A stretch of 59,148 nt of DNA from Bifidobacteriaceae bacterium (lineage in GTDB: Bacteria; Actinomycetota; Actinomycetes; Actinomycetales; WQXJ01), in the NCBI GenBank assembly GCA_031281585.1, contig JAITFE010000125.1, positions 1-59,148 on the forward strand, written 5' to 3'. Shown in pieces: positions 1-7,780 of the stretch. Each line of letters opens with the position of its first letter. Position 1 is the first letter of the stretch. The translations under genes and the position numbers were made by a program. Below the pieces are notes generated by a model. It was not told the DNA's origin and ran no database searches. It saw nothing but the letters and a program-made list of their open reading frames with translations.

Positions 1-512
1 TGGAGCGAGGTTTTCCAGTCCAGGCCCGCGCCCAGTTGGGCGGCCCGTTCGAGAGTCGGCCCGACCAGCCTCAAGACCACATCCCTGGTGTCCTCCAGGC
101 CGTGGCTGATGTAGACCGCGCCGAGCAACGCCTCCAGCGTGTCGGACAGGATCGAGTCTTTGTCGGCCCCGCCGGTCGTGGTCTCGCCGCGGCCCAGCAA
201 CACATAGTTTCCGATGCCGATCCCCCGCGCGACCCGCGCCAGGGCCCGTTGCGAGACCGTCGCCGCGCGCATCTTCGCCAACTCGCCTTCGGGGAGATCG
301 GGGTGCGCGCGGTACAGGTGCTCGGTCACCACCAGGCCGAGGATCGAGTCCCCCAGGAACTCCAGCCGCTCGTTGGTGGGGATGCCGCCGGCCTCGTGCG
401 CGAAGGAGCGGTGCGTCAACGCCAACACCAGCAACTCGGGGTCCAGGTCGACCCCAAGCCCGTCCGCCAGCCGCCTGGCCGCCTCCGGTCCGTGAGCCGC
501 CGGCTCGTTCAT
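1..512 (-). CDS. rnc: Ribonuclease III, 3-prime end beyond the window
   Basis: RNase III cleaves double-stranded RNA in rRNA maturation and mRNA turnover. The first 170 codons are visible and hold the catalytic domain: signature [10 protein letters not shown] at residues 47-56, with acidic residues E51 and D55, and the second acidic pair D124/E127 in [10 protein letters not shown]. The dsRNA-binding domain would lie before base 1, so the gene is cut by the window edge. The ATG at 512 is chosen because homology begins right after it; the frame upstream is low-complexity Arg/Pro/Ala. It lies downstream of rpmF on the same strand, the usual actinobacterial order. Confidence 0.96.
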   Translation of the reverse strand, partial: MNEPAAHGPEAARRLADGLGVDLDPELLVLALTHRSFAHEAGGIPTNERLEFLGDSILGLVVTEHLYRAHPDLPEGELAKMRAATVSQRALARVARGIGIGNYVLLGRGETTTGGADKDSILSDTLEALLGAVYISHGLEDTRDVVLRLVGPTLERAAQLGAGLDWKTSL

Positions 513-623
513 GCGCGTGCGGCCCCGCCGTCGCGGCAGGCGGCCGCCCGGCCCGGCGCGGCCGTCTCCGCCGGAGCGGCGCAGCGCCTGGTCGGCGTGC
601 CGCCGACCATGGTGGGCATGGGA

Positions 624-818
624 CTAGGCCTCAAACTCGCTGCGCTCGGCGGCGGCGTAGTAGCGCCCCTTGTAGGTCCCGCAGGTCGGGCAGGCCGTGT
701 GCGGTCGTGTCGGCGCGCCACAATGTGGACAAGTGGTCAGCGTGGTCGCGCTGGTCTTCCACTGGGAGCGGCGGGTCCGGGTGTTGGCCCGCGAGGTCTT
801 TCGCTTTGGAACAGCCAC
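624..818 (-). CDS. rpmF: 50S ribosomal protein bL32
   Basis: A 64-residue protein of the large ribosomal subunit. It begins [19 protein letters not shown] after the start residue, the canonical L32 N-terminus, and has a zinc ribbon made by CPHC and CPTC, so it is the zinc-binding (C+) form. The start is a GTG at 818, two bases after the DUF177 stop codon (821-823), with a purine-rich GAAGAGA site inside the end of that gene. The DUF177-rpmF pair is conserved across bacteria. The longer open frame upstream of the GTG is the shadow of DUF177. Confidence 0.96.
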   Translation of the reverse strand: MAVPKRKTSRANTRTRRSQWKTSATTLTTCPHCGAPTRPHTACPTCGTYKGRYYAAAERSEFEA

Positions 819-820
819 GG

Positions 821-1393
821 CTAAATCTCTTCTCTTTCGTCTTCCAATATTTCTTCCAGTGCGGCCCAGCGCGGATCCACCAGCCGGTGGCCGTGCTCCG
901 GTTCGTCCGCCAACCGGGCGCCGCATTCGGGGCACAGCCCCTCGCAGTCTTCCCGGCACAGCGGGCTGAACGGCAGCGATAGCACCACCGCGTCCCGGAC
1001 CGGGCCGTTCAGGTCGATCAGGTCGTCGACCACCGCGAAGTGGTCGTCGTCCCGCGACCCGCCCGCCTGGGCCGCCGCCCAGGTCCGCTCGGGGTATTCG
1101 AACAGTTCCTGGAAAGTCGCCTCGACAGGCAGTTCGACCGCCTCCAGACACCGCCCGCACTCACCCCGCGCGGTCGAGCGCGCCGTCCCGGTGGCGAGCA
1201 CCCCCTCCAGCACCGATTCGAGCAACAACTCGACGCTCACCGGTTGGCCTTCGGGAATGCCCATCACCTGGGTGCCGATCACCGCCGGAGCCTCGAAATC
1301 AATCGTCACCTGCTTGGACGTGCCGGGCTGACGGCTCAGCGATTGGACTGAGTACGTCAGTTCCGGCGCTAACGCAGCACTTGGTTCAGGCAT
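821..1393 (-). CDS. DUF177 (YceD-family) protein
   Basis: This 190-residue protein belongs to the family encoded just upstream of rpmF in most bacteria and tied to 23S rRNA accumulation and ribosome assembly. The C-terminal part has a four-cysteine cluster, [16 protein letters not shown], typical of the actinobacterial members and probably metal-binding, followed by the conserved [10 protein letters not shown] block and an acidic tail. It is two bases upstream of rpmF and likely co-transcribed with it. Exact molecular role unknown. Confidence 0.9.
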   Translation of the reverse strand: MPEPSAALAPELTYSVQSLSRQPGTSKQVTIDFEAPAVIGTQVMGIPEGQPVSVELLLESVLEGVLATGTARSTARGECGRCLEAVELPVEATFQELFEYPERTWAAAQAGGSRDDDHFAVVDDLIDLNGPVRDAVVLSLPFSPLCREDCEGLCPECGARLADEPEHGHRLVDPRWAALEEILEDEREEI

Positions 1394-1558
1394 GTATCAG
1401 GATGTTTTCGAGGTCGGCAAAGGTCACGGCTCCGCCGGACAGGCTGAACCGACCTGCCAGTCTACTGCACGCCCCGGCCGCGCCCAAACGCGCGGGCTCG
1501 CGCTTCCGCGATGGCGCGGCCGCCCGCGCCTGGCGCGCGGCGCGGGCGGCAACCGGCC

Positions 1559-1600
1559 GCTACCACGCTTTGCCGATTACCGCGCTATTCGTGGTAGCAT
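1559..1600 (+). promoter_or_regulatory. Promoter inside a 9-bp inverted repeat, upstream of the lipoprotein gene
   Basis: Perfect inverted arms GCTACCACG (1559-1567) and CGTGGTAGC (1590-1598) are separated by 22 bases. A possible -35 TTGCCG (1570-1575) lies in the spacer and a possible -10 TAGCAT (1595-1600) overlaps the right arm, with 19 bases between. The -10 and following bases (TAGCATGGCCAGG) nearly match those before rpmB (TAGCATGTCCAGG at 8198). This could be an operator over a promoter. The rest of 1394-1671 is GC-rich sequence in which I see no gene. Confidence 0.4.
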
Positions 1601-1671
1601 GGCCAGGTATAGCGGCGGTTGACCGCGGGCGGGTAGACGCCGGCGGCGCCGCCTCGGAACTGGGGGAAAAG

Positions 1672-2649
1672 ATGAACAAGCTGTGTCTGGCCGCCGGCCT
1701 GGCGGCACTTGCTATCTTGACAGCCTGCGGCTCGAAAGAGTCGGCCCAGCCCGAGCCCACACCGATCGGGCCGGAAGAGGCCAGGCAGGCCGCAACCGCC
1801 GACCAGTTTGCCGACTGCTTGACACAGGCCGGTGTGCCGGTTTCGGTTGGCACCTCGCCTGACGGCCAAAAGGACGTCGAACCTGTGGGCAACGGCGAGT
1901 TGGTCGTCATCTCCATGGGGGGCGGGGGAGGTGAAATTGGCGGCGACTATCCGTCTGAGGCCGCCTGGAAAGCCGCCCGCCTCGCGGCCGCGGACCTGGT
2001 CAAGGCCCACGACCCATATCAGGCCGCCGCGATGTCGTGGGCCAGCGAAGGCGAGTTGGAGGCGCTTGGCGGCCCGGACCCGGACGCGCGGTACCTGATC
2101 ATCGGTACCACCGACCACACCGACGCCTTTGTAAAGTGCCTGGACCAGACCGGCTACCAGCCTTCGACCTACGCCGGCGATCCGAAGGAAATCCTCAGGA
2201 CACACCAGCGGGAGGCAGAGGCGGCCGCGAAATGGGCCCAATGCGCCCGCGAGAACGGCTATCCCGGCGTCAAGGACCCTCCGGCGCCGGTGCTCGGCGA
2301 CAGGACCGTGCCCACGGCTGTCTTGCCCGCGAGCATCACCGAAGCCGACCTAAACGCGCTGCTGGACCGGTGCCCCAACTTCGACATGGCCGCGCAACAA
2401 GCGTTCAACGACGCGATGGAGGCCTTGGGCGCCAACCCGCCAGAGGACGAATGGCAGCGCGTGTGGGATGAGTACGCCGTGGTCGCGCCCAGCATCGGAT
2501 TTGACGCTCCCGGCTGGGACGGAACCGACGCCGACAGCGGCCCGGCGCCCGACGCGGCGACCCTGAAACACCTCCAAAGCCTGCGCGAGGTGCTGAACGC
2601 CCGCTTATCGTGGAACCAGGAGTCAGTCCCCGCGCCGCACGCCACCTAG
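1672..2649 (+). CDS. Predicted lipoprotein of unknown function
   Basis: A 325-residue predicted lipoprotein. The N-terminus MNKLCLAAGLAALAILTACG is a type II signal peptide with lipobox LTAC and lipidated Cys19, so the mature protein should be anchored to the outer face of the membrane. The rest is soluble, acidic and Ala/Pro-rich. A short motif of the type C-x4-G recurs: CLTQAGVPV, CLDQTGYQP and CARENGYPG. The start is set by the signal peptide; GGGGGAAAAG precedes the ATG. The 3-prime end overlaps the convergent VapC-like gene by 27 bases. It breaks the usual DUF177-coaD neighbourhood, so it is probably an insertion. A second lipoprotein with CMKDKGFEYY lies at 40173. Function not recognised. 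Confidence 0.8.
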   Translation: MNKLCLAAGLAALAILTACGSKESAQPEPTPIGPEEARQAATADQFADCLTQAGVPVSVGTSPDGQKDVEPVGNGELVVISMGGGGGEIGGDYPSEAAWKAARLAAADLVKAHDPYQAAAMSWASEGELEALGGPDPDARYLIIGTTDHTDAFVKCLDQTGYQPSTYAGDPKEILRTHQREAEAAAKWAQCARENGYPGVKDPPAPVLGDRTVPTAVLPASITEADLNALLDRCPNFDMAAQQAFNDAMEALGANPPEDEWQRVWDEYAVVAPSIGFDAPGWDGTDADSGPAPDAATLKHLQSLREVLNARLSWNQESVPAPHAT

Positions 2650-3093
2650 ACCCGTCCCGCCGCCCGCGTCGATCCACGCGGGGAGGTCGGCCGGACTGAT
2701 CCGGACGAGGCCCGGAATGCCATCGAAGTCGCCGTCTGGGGTGATAACGGCGTCCAGCCCGTGCAAGAGGGCCGTGGCCGCATGCACCGCGTCGCGGCCG
2801 CGCGCGGCTCCGATGCCCGCCAAGCGCAGAGATTCCGCCAAGACCGCCCGGTCGAACGGCTCCAATCGCAGCAGCTTCGACAGCTCCGAGGCCTCCCCGG
2901 CCGCGCCGGACGGGTCGCCGTGGCGGCGCAAGCGGTGGAAGGCGAACTCCTGGACCAACTCGACCGACGCGACGGCATCGAAGGCCCGTGCCGCCGCCAG
3001 TTCCAAAACCCTAACGCACGCGGGCTTCAAAGCGTGCTCTCCGCCTAGCGCCAGCAAAGGCACCGCCGTGTCCAGCAGCGCGCTCGGCCTCAC
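2623..3093 (-). CDS. PIN-domain ribonuclease toxin (VapC-like)
   Basis: A 156-residue PIN-domain protein. Acidic active-site candidates are D8 in ALLDTAVP, the Glu in SVELVQEF, Asp in GRDAVHAATAL and Asp in ITPDGDFDGI, the usual PIN spacing. VapC toxins cut tRNA or rRNA and are held inactive by a partner antitoxin. The GTG at 3093 overlaps the antitoxin stop as GTGA, so the two are translationally coupled. The 3-prime end runs 27 bases into the convergent lipoprotein gene. Family assignment is firm; target RNA cannot be told. Confidence 0.85.
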   Translation of the reverse strand: MRPSALLDTAVPLLALGGEHALKPACVRVLELAAARAFDAVASVELVQEFAFHRLRRHGDPSGAAGEASELSKLLRLEPFDRAVLAESLRLAGIGAARGRDAVHAATALLHGLDAVITPDGDFDGIPGLVRISPADLPAWIDAGGGTGLGGVRRGD

Positions 3094-3362
3094 AGCGAGG
3101 AGCCCGGCAGGTGGGAATCGTGCTTGTGCCGTGTCCACTGCTTGAGTGTCAACGGGCTGGCGGACGCCCCGGCCTCGGACCGGTGGCCAGCGGCCAGCAA
3201 CCGCTCCAGAGCGGCTTCGCCCGCATCCCGTGCGAGATCCCGCGCCACGGCGCTGCGGACGAGCGCCCCCACAGTCCGCCCTTCGCTGGCGGCCCGCGCG
3301 GCCAGTTCCCCGTACATGTCTTCCGCGAACAGCACGTGCACGCGCCTTGTCAATGTGCGCAT
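3090..3362 (-). CDS. Ribbon-helix-helix-like antitoxin (VapB-like)
   Basis: A 90-residue protein directly upstream of the PIN toxin. The N-terminal half MRTLTRRVHVLFAEDMYGEL reads as beta strand plus helix, followed by RTVGALVRSAVARDL, the pattern of ribbon-helix-helix DNA-binding antitoxins. The C-terminal half probably wraps the toxin. A TAA stop lies four codons upstream in frame, fixing the ATG at 3362 as the first usable start. No Shine-Dalgarno site is visible, so the message may be leaderless. An inverted repeat covers the start codon and may be the autorepression operator. Confidence 0.78.
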   Translation of the reverse strand: MRTLTRRVHVLFAEDMYGELAARAASEGRTVGALVRSAVARDLARDAGEAALERLLAAGHRSEAGASASPLTLKQWTRHKHDSHLPGSSL

Positions 3363-3383
3363 ATGATCAGGTTAACATGCGCA
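3356..3383. promoter_or_regulatory. Inverted repeat at the vapBC-like start, probable operator
   Basis: TGCGCAT (3356-3362) and ATGCGCA (3377-3383) form perfect 7-base inverted arms around an AT-rich centre, unlike the GC-rich surroundings. The left arm contains the antitoxin start codon. Ribbon-helix-helix antitoxins commonly bind such repeats to repress their own operon; binding here is inferred. Confidence 0.4.
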
Positions 3384-3384
3384 T

Positions 3385-3672
3385 CTAGCGCACGGCACCG
3401 GGCCCGTAGCCGGATCGTGGCCGAACGGCTTGGCCCGCCGCGAAACACGGGCTGCCGCTCAGGTCCATGCCGTAGATCCGCTCGGCTCAGGCCGCCAGGC
3501 GGGAATAGCGCTGGCGGGCGGCCTCGCCCGAGGCGTCGGGCCCGTAAGCCTCGAATCGGGCGGCGCGCCCGCGGCATTCTGAAGAATCTCCTCTACGCTG
3601 CGTGGCGCGGAAACCACCTCGTGAGCTTTCTCCTGGTTGGCATGGCGTGAACGACAACCGGGCCTTCGGCGT
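3385..3672 (-). pseudogene. Decayed toxin-antitoxin remains
   Basis: No intact gene lies between the VapB-like gene and coaD. Minus-strand pieces still look protein-like but are broken across frames: VVVHAMPTRRKLTR near 3615-3660, resembling the LVVHAMKCRASYYRLI end of the toxin at 7520-7780; SVEEILQNA near 3575-3600; then ARFEAYGPDASGEAARQRY and, after an in-frame TGA, AERIYGMDLSGSP down to about 3385. I read this as a toxin C-terminus followed by a frameshifted, stop-containing antitoxin. By-eye inference only. Confidence 0.4.
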
Positions 3673-3681
3673 CCTCGGCGG

Positions 3682-4173
3682 TCACGTGGCGAGGCGTCTG
3701 AACGCCTGGGCCAACGCCTCCGCGACGGCCGGGGTGACATAGGCGGAGACATCGCCGCCGTGGCGCGCGACATCCTTGACCAGAGAACTTGAGATGTGGC
3801 CCCAGCTTGGGGCCGCCGGCAGGAAAACCGTCTCGATGCCCGTGAGCTCCTTGTTGACCAGCGCCATCGGCTCTTCCTTCCCCAGGTCGTGGCCCCCACG
3901 CAGGCCTTTGACGATCGCCACTGCCCCGAGGTCGCGGCAGAACTCCGCCAGCAGGCCGGGCACTTGGGCCACCGTCACGGACGGCAGGGCCGCCACGCTG
4001 TCCTCGATCAAGGCGATTCGCGTTTCCACGGGCAGCAACGTCCGCTTGGCGGAGTTGACGCCAACTCCGACCACGATCCGGTCGAACAACCCCGCCGCCC
4101 GGGCGATCACGTCGCAGTGCCCCAAAGTGATCGGGTCGAATGAACCCGGCGCCACCGCCAGTCTGTCCGTCAT
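3682..4173 (-). CDS. coaD: Phosphopantetheine adenylyltransferase
   Basis: CoaD makes dephospho-CoA from ATP and 4-phosphopantetheine, the fourth step of coenzyme A synthesis. The 163-residue protein has the nucleotidyltransferase signature GSFDPITLGH near the N-terminus, with the TxGH nucleotide-binding motif, the KGLRGGHDL block, and ISSSLVKDVA in place of the usual ISSTxVR. Length matches the family (about 160). The ATG at 4173 overlaps the rsmD stop as ATGA; rsmD-coaD is a common operon pair. Confidence 0.96.
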   Translation of the reverse strand: MTDRLAVAPGSFDPITLGHCDVIARAAGLFDRIVVGVGVNSAKRTLLPVETRIALIEDSVAALPSVTVAQVPGLLAEFCRDLGAVAIVKGLRGGHDLGKEEPMALVNKELTGIETVFLPAAPSWGHISSSLVKDVARHGGDVSAYVTPAVAEALAQAFRRLAT

Positions 4174-4949
4174 GAGATCTCCGTTTCGCTCGGTTCTGAG
4201 GCGGCGTTCGGTTCTGGGCCGCCGTTCGGATCCGGGACGCCTTGCGTTGGCTCGGCGCCTGCCAGAAACGCGGCGCCGCCCGCGCTCGCCGCCCGGCAGC
4301 CGCCAGCGGCGGTTGGACGCGGCCGCGGGGCGCCCTCTCGCGCCCTCGGCGCCTCGGCCAAGTGCAAGACGGTCTCGCCGTATTTCCGCACGCCAATATC
4401 CTCCCAGGTCGCGGGCCAACTGGGAGCGGCCGTCCGCGCCGAGCGCTCAACCACCACCAGGGCGCCGTCCGCCAGCCAACGCGGCCCGGCCCCGGTGAGG
4501 TTGGACCCCTGGGCCAGACTGGTCAACATGGCATCGAGCGCTGGCGGTGGCAGGTCATACGGCGGGTCTGCGAAAACCAGGCCGAAGGGAGCGGGCAACC
4601 CCCGGGGGGGCGGCCGGCCTAGGAGTTTCTCAACCCGCCCGGACACCACCGCCAGCTTGCCGGACACCCCCAGCGCGGCGGCATTGGCTCTAATGGCGCG
4701 CACGGCCTGCGCGCCGGATTCGACCGCCGCCGCGGCGGCGGCGCCCCGGCTGAGGGCCTCCAGCGCGAGCGCCCCGGAGCCGGCGTACAAGTCGAGGACC
4801 CTGAGCGTCGCCCAGCCTGGGGACCCGCCGAAACGGGCCTGGAGCAGCGAGAACAAGGCTTCGCGCACGCGGTCGGAAGTGGGCCGCGTGAGGCCCGGCG
4901 GCACCTTGAGCGAGCGCCCGCCCGCGCTGCCCGCCACGATTCGAACCAT
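4170..4949 (-). CDS. rsmD: 16S rRNA (guanine-966-N2)-methyltransferase
   Basis: RsmD methylates G966 of 16S rRNA on the assembled small subunit, using S-adenosylmethionine. The N-terminus MVRIVAGSAGGRSLKVP and TRPTSDRVREALF block are diagnostic, followed by the SAM-binding motif LDLYAGSGALALEAL and the catalytic ADPPYD. Most homologues are near 185-200 residues. This one is 259 because of a roughly 60-residue low-complexity Ala/Pro/Gly/Glu tail that is probably disordered. It begins one base after the recG stop and overlaps coaD. Confidence 0.93.
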   Translation of the reverse strand: MVRIVAGSAGGRSLKVPPGLTRPTSDRVREALFSLLQARFGGSPGWATLRVLDLYAGSGALALEALSRGAAAAAAVESGAQAVRAIRANAAALGVSGKLAVVSGRVEKLLGRPPPRGLPAPFGLVFADPPYDLPPPALDAMLTSLAQGSNLTGAGPRWLADGALVVVERSARTAAPSWPATWEDIGVRKYGETVLHLAEAPRAREGAPRPRPTAAGGCRAASAGGAAFLAGAEPTQGVPDPNGGPEPNAASEPSETEIS

Positions 4950-4950
4950 C

Positions 4951-7500
4951 TCAGCCCCGTTCCAGGTAGTCTTCGCGGCCCGCCAGCAAGGCGTCCACGG
5001 CTTTCCTCAACGCGGGATGCCCGGCCAAGTCCGGGTCGGCGCCCACCACCGCCTGGGCCGCCTCGCGCGCGTCGGCGATCAGCGGCTGGTCGGTGGTCAG
5101 GCGAACCAGTTTGAGCGAGGAGCGCCCGGACTGGCTGTCCCCCAGGATCTCGCCTTCCCGCCGGGTCTCCAAGTCGACCTCCGCCAGTTTGAAGCCGTCG
5201 CGGGTCTGCTCCATGGCCGCGAGGCGCCGCGCGGCGGCGCTGTCCGGCTCCGCCTCCGAGACCAGCAGGCAGACGCCCGGATCCTTGCCCCGGCCGATGC
5301 GCCCCCGCAGCTGATGCAGCTGGGACAGCCCGAACCGGTCCGCGTCCAAGACCACCAGGGCGGTGGCCTCCGGCACGTCGATCCCGACCTCGATCACTGT
5401 GGTGGCCACCAACACGTCGACCTCCCCCCGCTGGAAGGCGGCCATGGTCTGGTCTTTCTCCTGGCTGGTCATCCGGCCGTGCATGGGCGCCAGCCTGACC
5501 CCCGCCAGAGCCGGGTTGGCCCGCAGCTCCGCCAGGGTCTGGCTGACCGAGGCGAGCGGCCGCTTGCCGCCCGGCTGGCTGTCGCCGGTCGCCCAGGCCG
5601 CGCCGGCCAGGCCCGCCTGCGCCCATCCGCCGTTGGCCGGGCCGCCTTCGGCTCCGGCGTCCCCGGCTGATCGGCCGGTTCCTCCGGGCTCCAAGGACGC
5701 GCCCGGCGCCGTCCCGGCGGCCTCCGCCTGCGCGGCGCTTCCCCGGCGCCTCGTCCGCGCCGAATGGGCCGGGACCGTTTGCGCGCCCGGCACCGCGAAC
5801 GCGAGTTCGCCCTGGCGCGGCGCGTCGTCGGGGACCAAGTCGGCACCGGCCTCGACCTCGCCCGGCTCGATCGACGGGCACACGACGAACCCGCGATGGC
5901 CGGCCGCCACCTCCTCTGCAAGGCGTCGCCAGACCCGGTCCAGCCAGCGCGGGCGCTCCTTCGGGTTGACCCAGGTGGTCGCCACCTCGGGGCGGCCGGG
6001 GGGGCCGTCCCCCAAAGTGGTCACGCCCAGGTCCCCGAACACGGTCATGGCCACGGTGCGGGGTATGGGCGTGGCGGTCATGACCAACAGGTGCGGCCGG
6101 TCCCCCGCCCTGGTTCTGAGGACGTCGCGCTGCTCAACCCCGAAGCGGTGCTGTTCGTCCACCACCACCAGGCCGAGGTCGCGGAACTTGATGCTCTCCT
6201 CCAGCAGCGCGTGCGTGCCGACCATGATTTGGGCGCTGCCGTCCGCGACCTCGCCCTGTAGCGAAACCCTGGCCTTGGCGGGAACCGACCCCGTCAGCAA
6301 CCGGACGGCCACATCCGCGCCGCCACCGGGCAACCTGGCCAGAAGCTCCTCGATGGTCCGGTAGTGCTGGGTGGCGAGGACCTCTGTGGGGGCTAGGAGC
6401 GCGGCCTGACCGGCGGTGCCGACCACCTGGAGCATGGCCCTGAGCGCCACCACGGTCTTGCCGGAGCCGACGTCGCCCTGCAACAACTCGTTCATGGGGC
6501 GGTCCGTCGCCAGGAGGCCGGCCAGTTTCTCGCCAGCCCGGCGCTGCGCCGGCGTGAGCTCGAAGGGCAGCACGGCGTCGAGGCGCCCGACCAGGCTGGC
6601 GGGGCGGTCCGTGCCGGGCAGGGGGCGGGGCTTGGCGGCCGCGCCGGTCGCCAACTGGTGGCGGCGCCGCGCCAGCCCCGTTTGGAGCACGAACGCCTCT
6701 TCGAAGCGGAACCGGCGGCGGGCCGCCTGCCACTGGCTGGGCCCGGCCGGGTTGTGGATGTCCCAGAACGCCTTCCCAAGGCCCGGCAGCTGGCGCGCGG
6801 CCAATACCGCCTCCGGCAGCGGGTCGGTTGGAGCGTCATCGCCCAACGCTTTGAGCGCGGTGCGGATGGCGCTCTGCAACTGGGGCGATTGGACGCCCGC
6901 CACCGCCGGGTAGATGGGGATCAGGCGGTCCTGGAAGCGCGGGTCTTGGTCCCGCAACTCGTCCTCCCAGACCACCTCCGGGTGGACCAGCTGCTGGCGG
7001 TTCCGGTAGAGGCTGACCTTGCCGGTGAACAGGCCCATCCGGCCGACCACGTACTGGCGCGTGTAGAACTCGACCAAGTGCCACTTCTTGAGGAAGAACG
7101 TCAGGCCCAGTTGGTGGTCGCCGTCCGTGAGCTGGACGGCCACCAGCCACTGGGTGCCGCCTTTGATTTCCCGCACCGACGCGGAGGCGACGCGGGCGTT
7201 GATCGAGACGACCTCGTCCAAGCGCAGGCCGCCCATGTCGGTGGGCACGCGCGGATCGTCATACCGCTTCGGATAATGCCTGAGCAGGTCGCCCACGGTC
7301 TTGACGCCGGCCCCGGCCAGCTTCTTGCCGCCCCGGCCGACGACCCGTTCGATCCGCGCGGCCAGGTAGGCGTCCGCGGAGTTGGGCGCCACCGACGCCG
7401 CCGCGCGTCCGGCCGGCCGGGCCACCCCAACGGAAACTTCCACGCCTGCCAGGCTATAACGACCCTCCGACACCGTGGGCGGACTGGACAATCGAGGCAT
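4951..7500 (-). CDS. recG: ATP-dependent DNA helicase RecG
   Basis: RecG remodels stalled replication forks and branch-migrates Holliday junctions. Seen in order: N-terminal wedge domain with VGDLLRHYPKRYDDP (about 69-83), Walker A GDVGSGKT (342-349), DEQH helicase box (447-450), TATPIPRT (about 474-481), and motif VI QLRGRIGRGKDPG. The protein is 849 residues against about 690-740 in relatives. The excess is partly a roughly 90-residue Ala/Gly/Pro-rich insertion at about 555-648, before the conserved LAPMHGRM. The first 35-40 residues are weakly conserved, so the true start may be downstream of 7500. A copy of the 5-prime end of this gene lies at 8066-8142. Confidence 0.93.
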   Translation of the reverse strand: MPRLSSPPTVSEGRYSLAGVEVSVGVARPAGRAAASVAPNSADAYLAARIERVVGRGGKKLAGAGVKTVGDLLRHYPKRYDDPRVPTDMGGLRLDEVVSINARVASASVREIKGGTQWLVAVQLTDGDHQLGLTFFLKKWHLVEFYTRQYVVGRMGLFTGKVSLYRNRQQLVHPEVVWEDELRDQDPRFQDRLIPIYPAVAGVQSPQLQSAIRTALKALGDDAPTDPLPEAVLAARQLPGLGKAFWDIHNPAGPSQWQAARRRFRFEEAFVLQTGLARRRHQLATGAAAKPRPLPGTDRPASLVGRLDAVLPFELTPAQRRAGEKLAGLLATDRPMNELLQGDVGSGKTVVALRAMLQVVGTAGQAALLAPTEVLATQHYRTIEELLARLPGGGADVAVRLLTGSVPAKARVSLQGEVADGSAQIMVGTHALLEESIKFRDLGLVVVDEQHRFGVEQRDVLRTRAGDRPHLLVMTATPIPRTVAMTVFGDLGVTTLGDGPPGRPEVATTWVNPKERPRWLDRVWRRLAEEVAAGHRGFVVCPSIEPGEVEAGADLVPDDAPRQGELAFAVPGAQTVPAHSARTRRRGSAAQAEAAGTAPGASLEPGGTGRSAGDAGAEGGPANGGWAQAGLAGAAWATGDSQPGGKRPLASVSQTLAELRANPALAGVRLAPMHGRMTSQEKDQTMAAFQRGEVDVLVATTVIEVGIDVPEATALVVLDADRFGLSQLHQLRGRIGRGKDPGVCLLVSEAEPDSAAARRLAAMEQTRDGFKLAEVDLETRREGEILGDSQSGRSSLKLVRLTTDQPLIADAREAAQAVVGADPDLAGHPALRKAVDALLAGREDYLERG

Positions 7501-7519
7501 TGCGTATTACGGTTTGTTG

Positions 7520-7780
7520 ATGAACGTGCGTTTCACGGTGTCTGCTCGCAGGCATGACGTCTCGCTCCGCGACGCGGCCGCCGCGCTCGCCGGAGCGGTG
7601 GTGACGGTCACGGCGCTGGACGGCGAGGACGACAAGTGGCTCGCCTTAGGCTTCGACACCGCCGGCCGCCTGCTCGAGCTGGTGGGCTACGACCTGGACG
7701 GCGGCGCCGTGCTGGTGGTCCACGCCATGAAATGCCGCGCGTCCTACTACCGCCTGATCACTGGAGGTGACAGCAAGTGA
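7520..7780 (+). CDS. Small toxin-like protein of a two-gene module
   Basis: An 86-residue protein starting MNVRFTVSARRHDVS. It has DDKWLALGFDTAGRLLELV and a C-terminal LVVHAMKCRASYYRLI. The alternation of strands, with the conserved VHAMxxRxxYxxL end, resembles small RelE/BrnT-fold toxins common in actinobacteria (family placement is inference). GTGA overlap with the next gene and a strong GGAGGTGA ribosome site for that gene inside this one support a coupled toxin-antitoxin pair. It sits divergently from recG with only 19 bases between the start codons. The ATG at 7520 is preferred over 7475, which would lie inside recG. Confidence 0.65.
   Translation: MNVRFTVSARRHDVSLRDAAAALAGAVVTVTALDGEDDKWLALGFDTAGRLLELVGYDLDGGAVLVVHAMKCRASYYRLITGGDSK

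Noticed and set aside
5540-5780. Low-complexity stretch in recG as a possible intein or mobile insert
   Set aside because: It has no intein splice motifs or terminal repeats and stays in frame; it reads as a disordered insertion.
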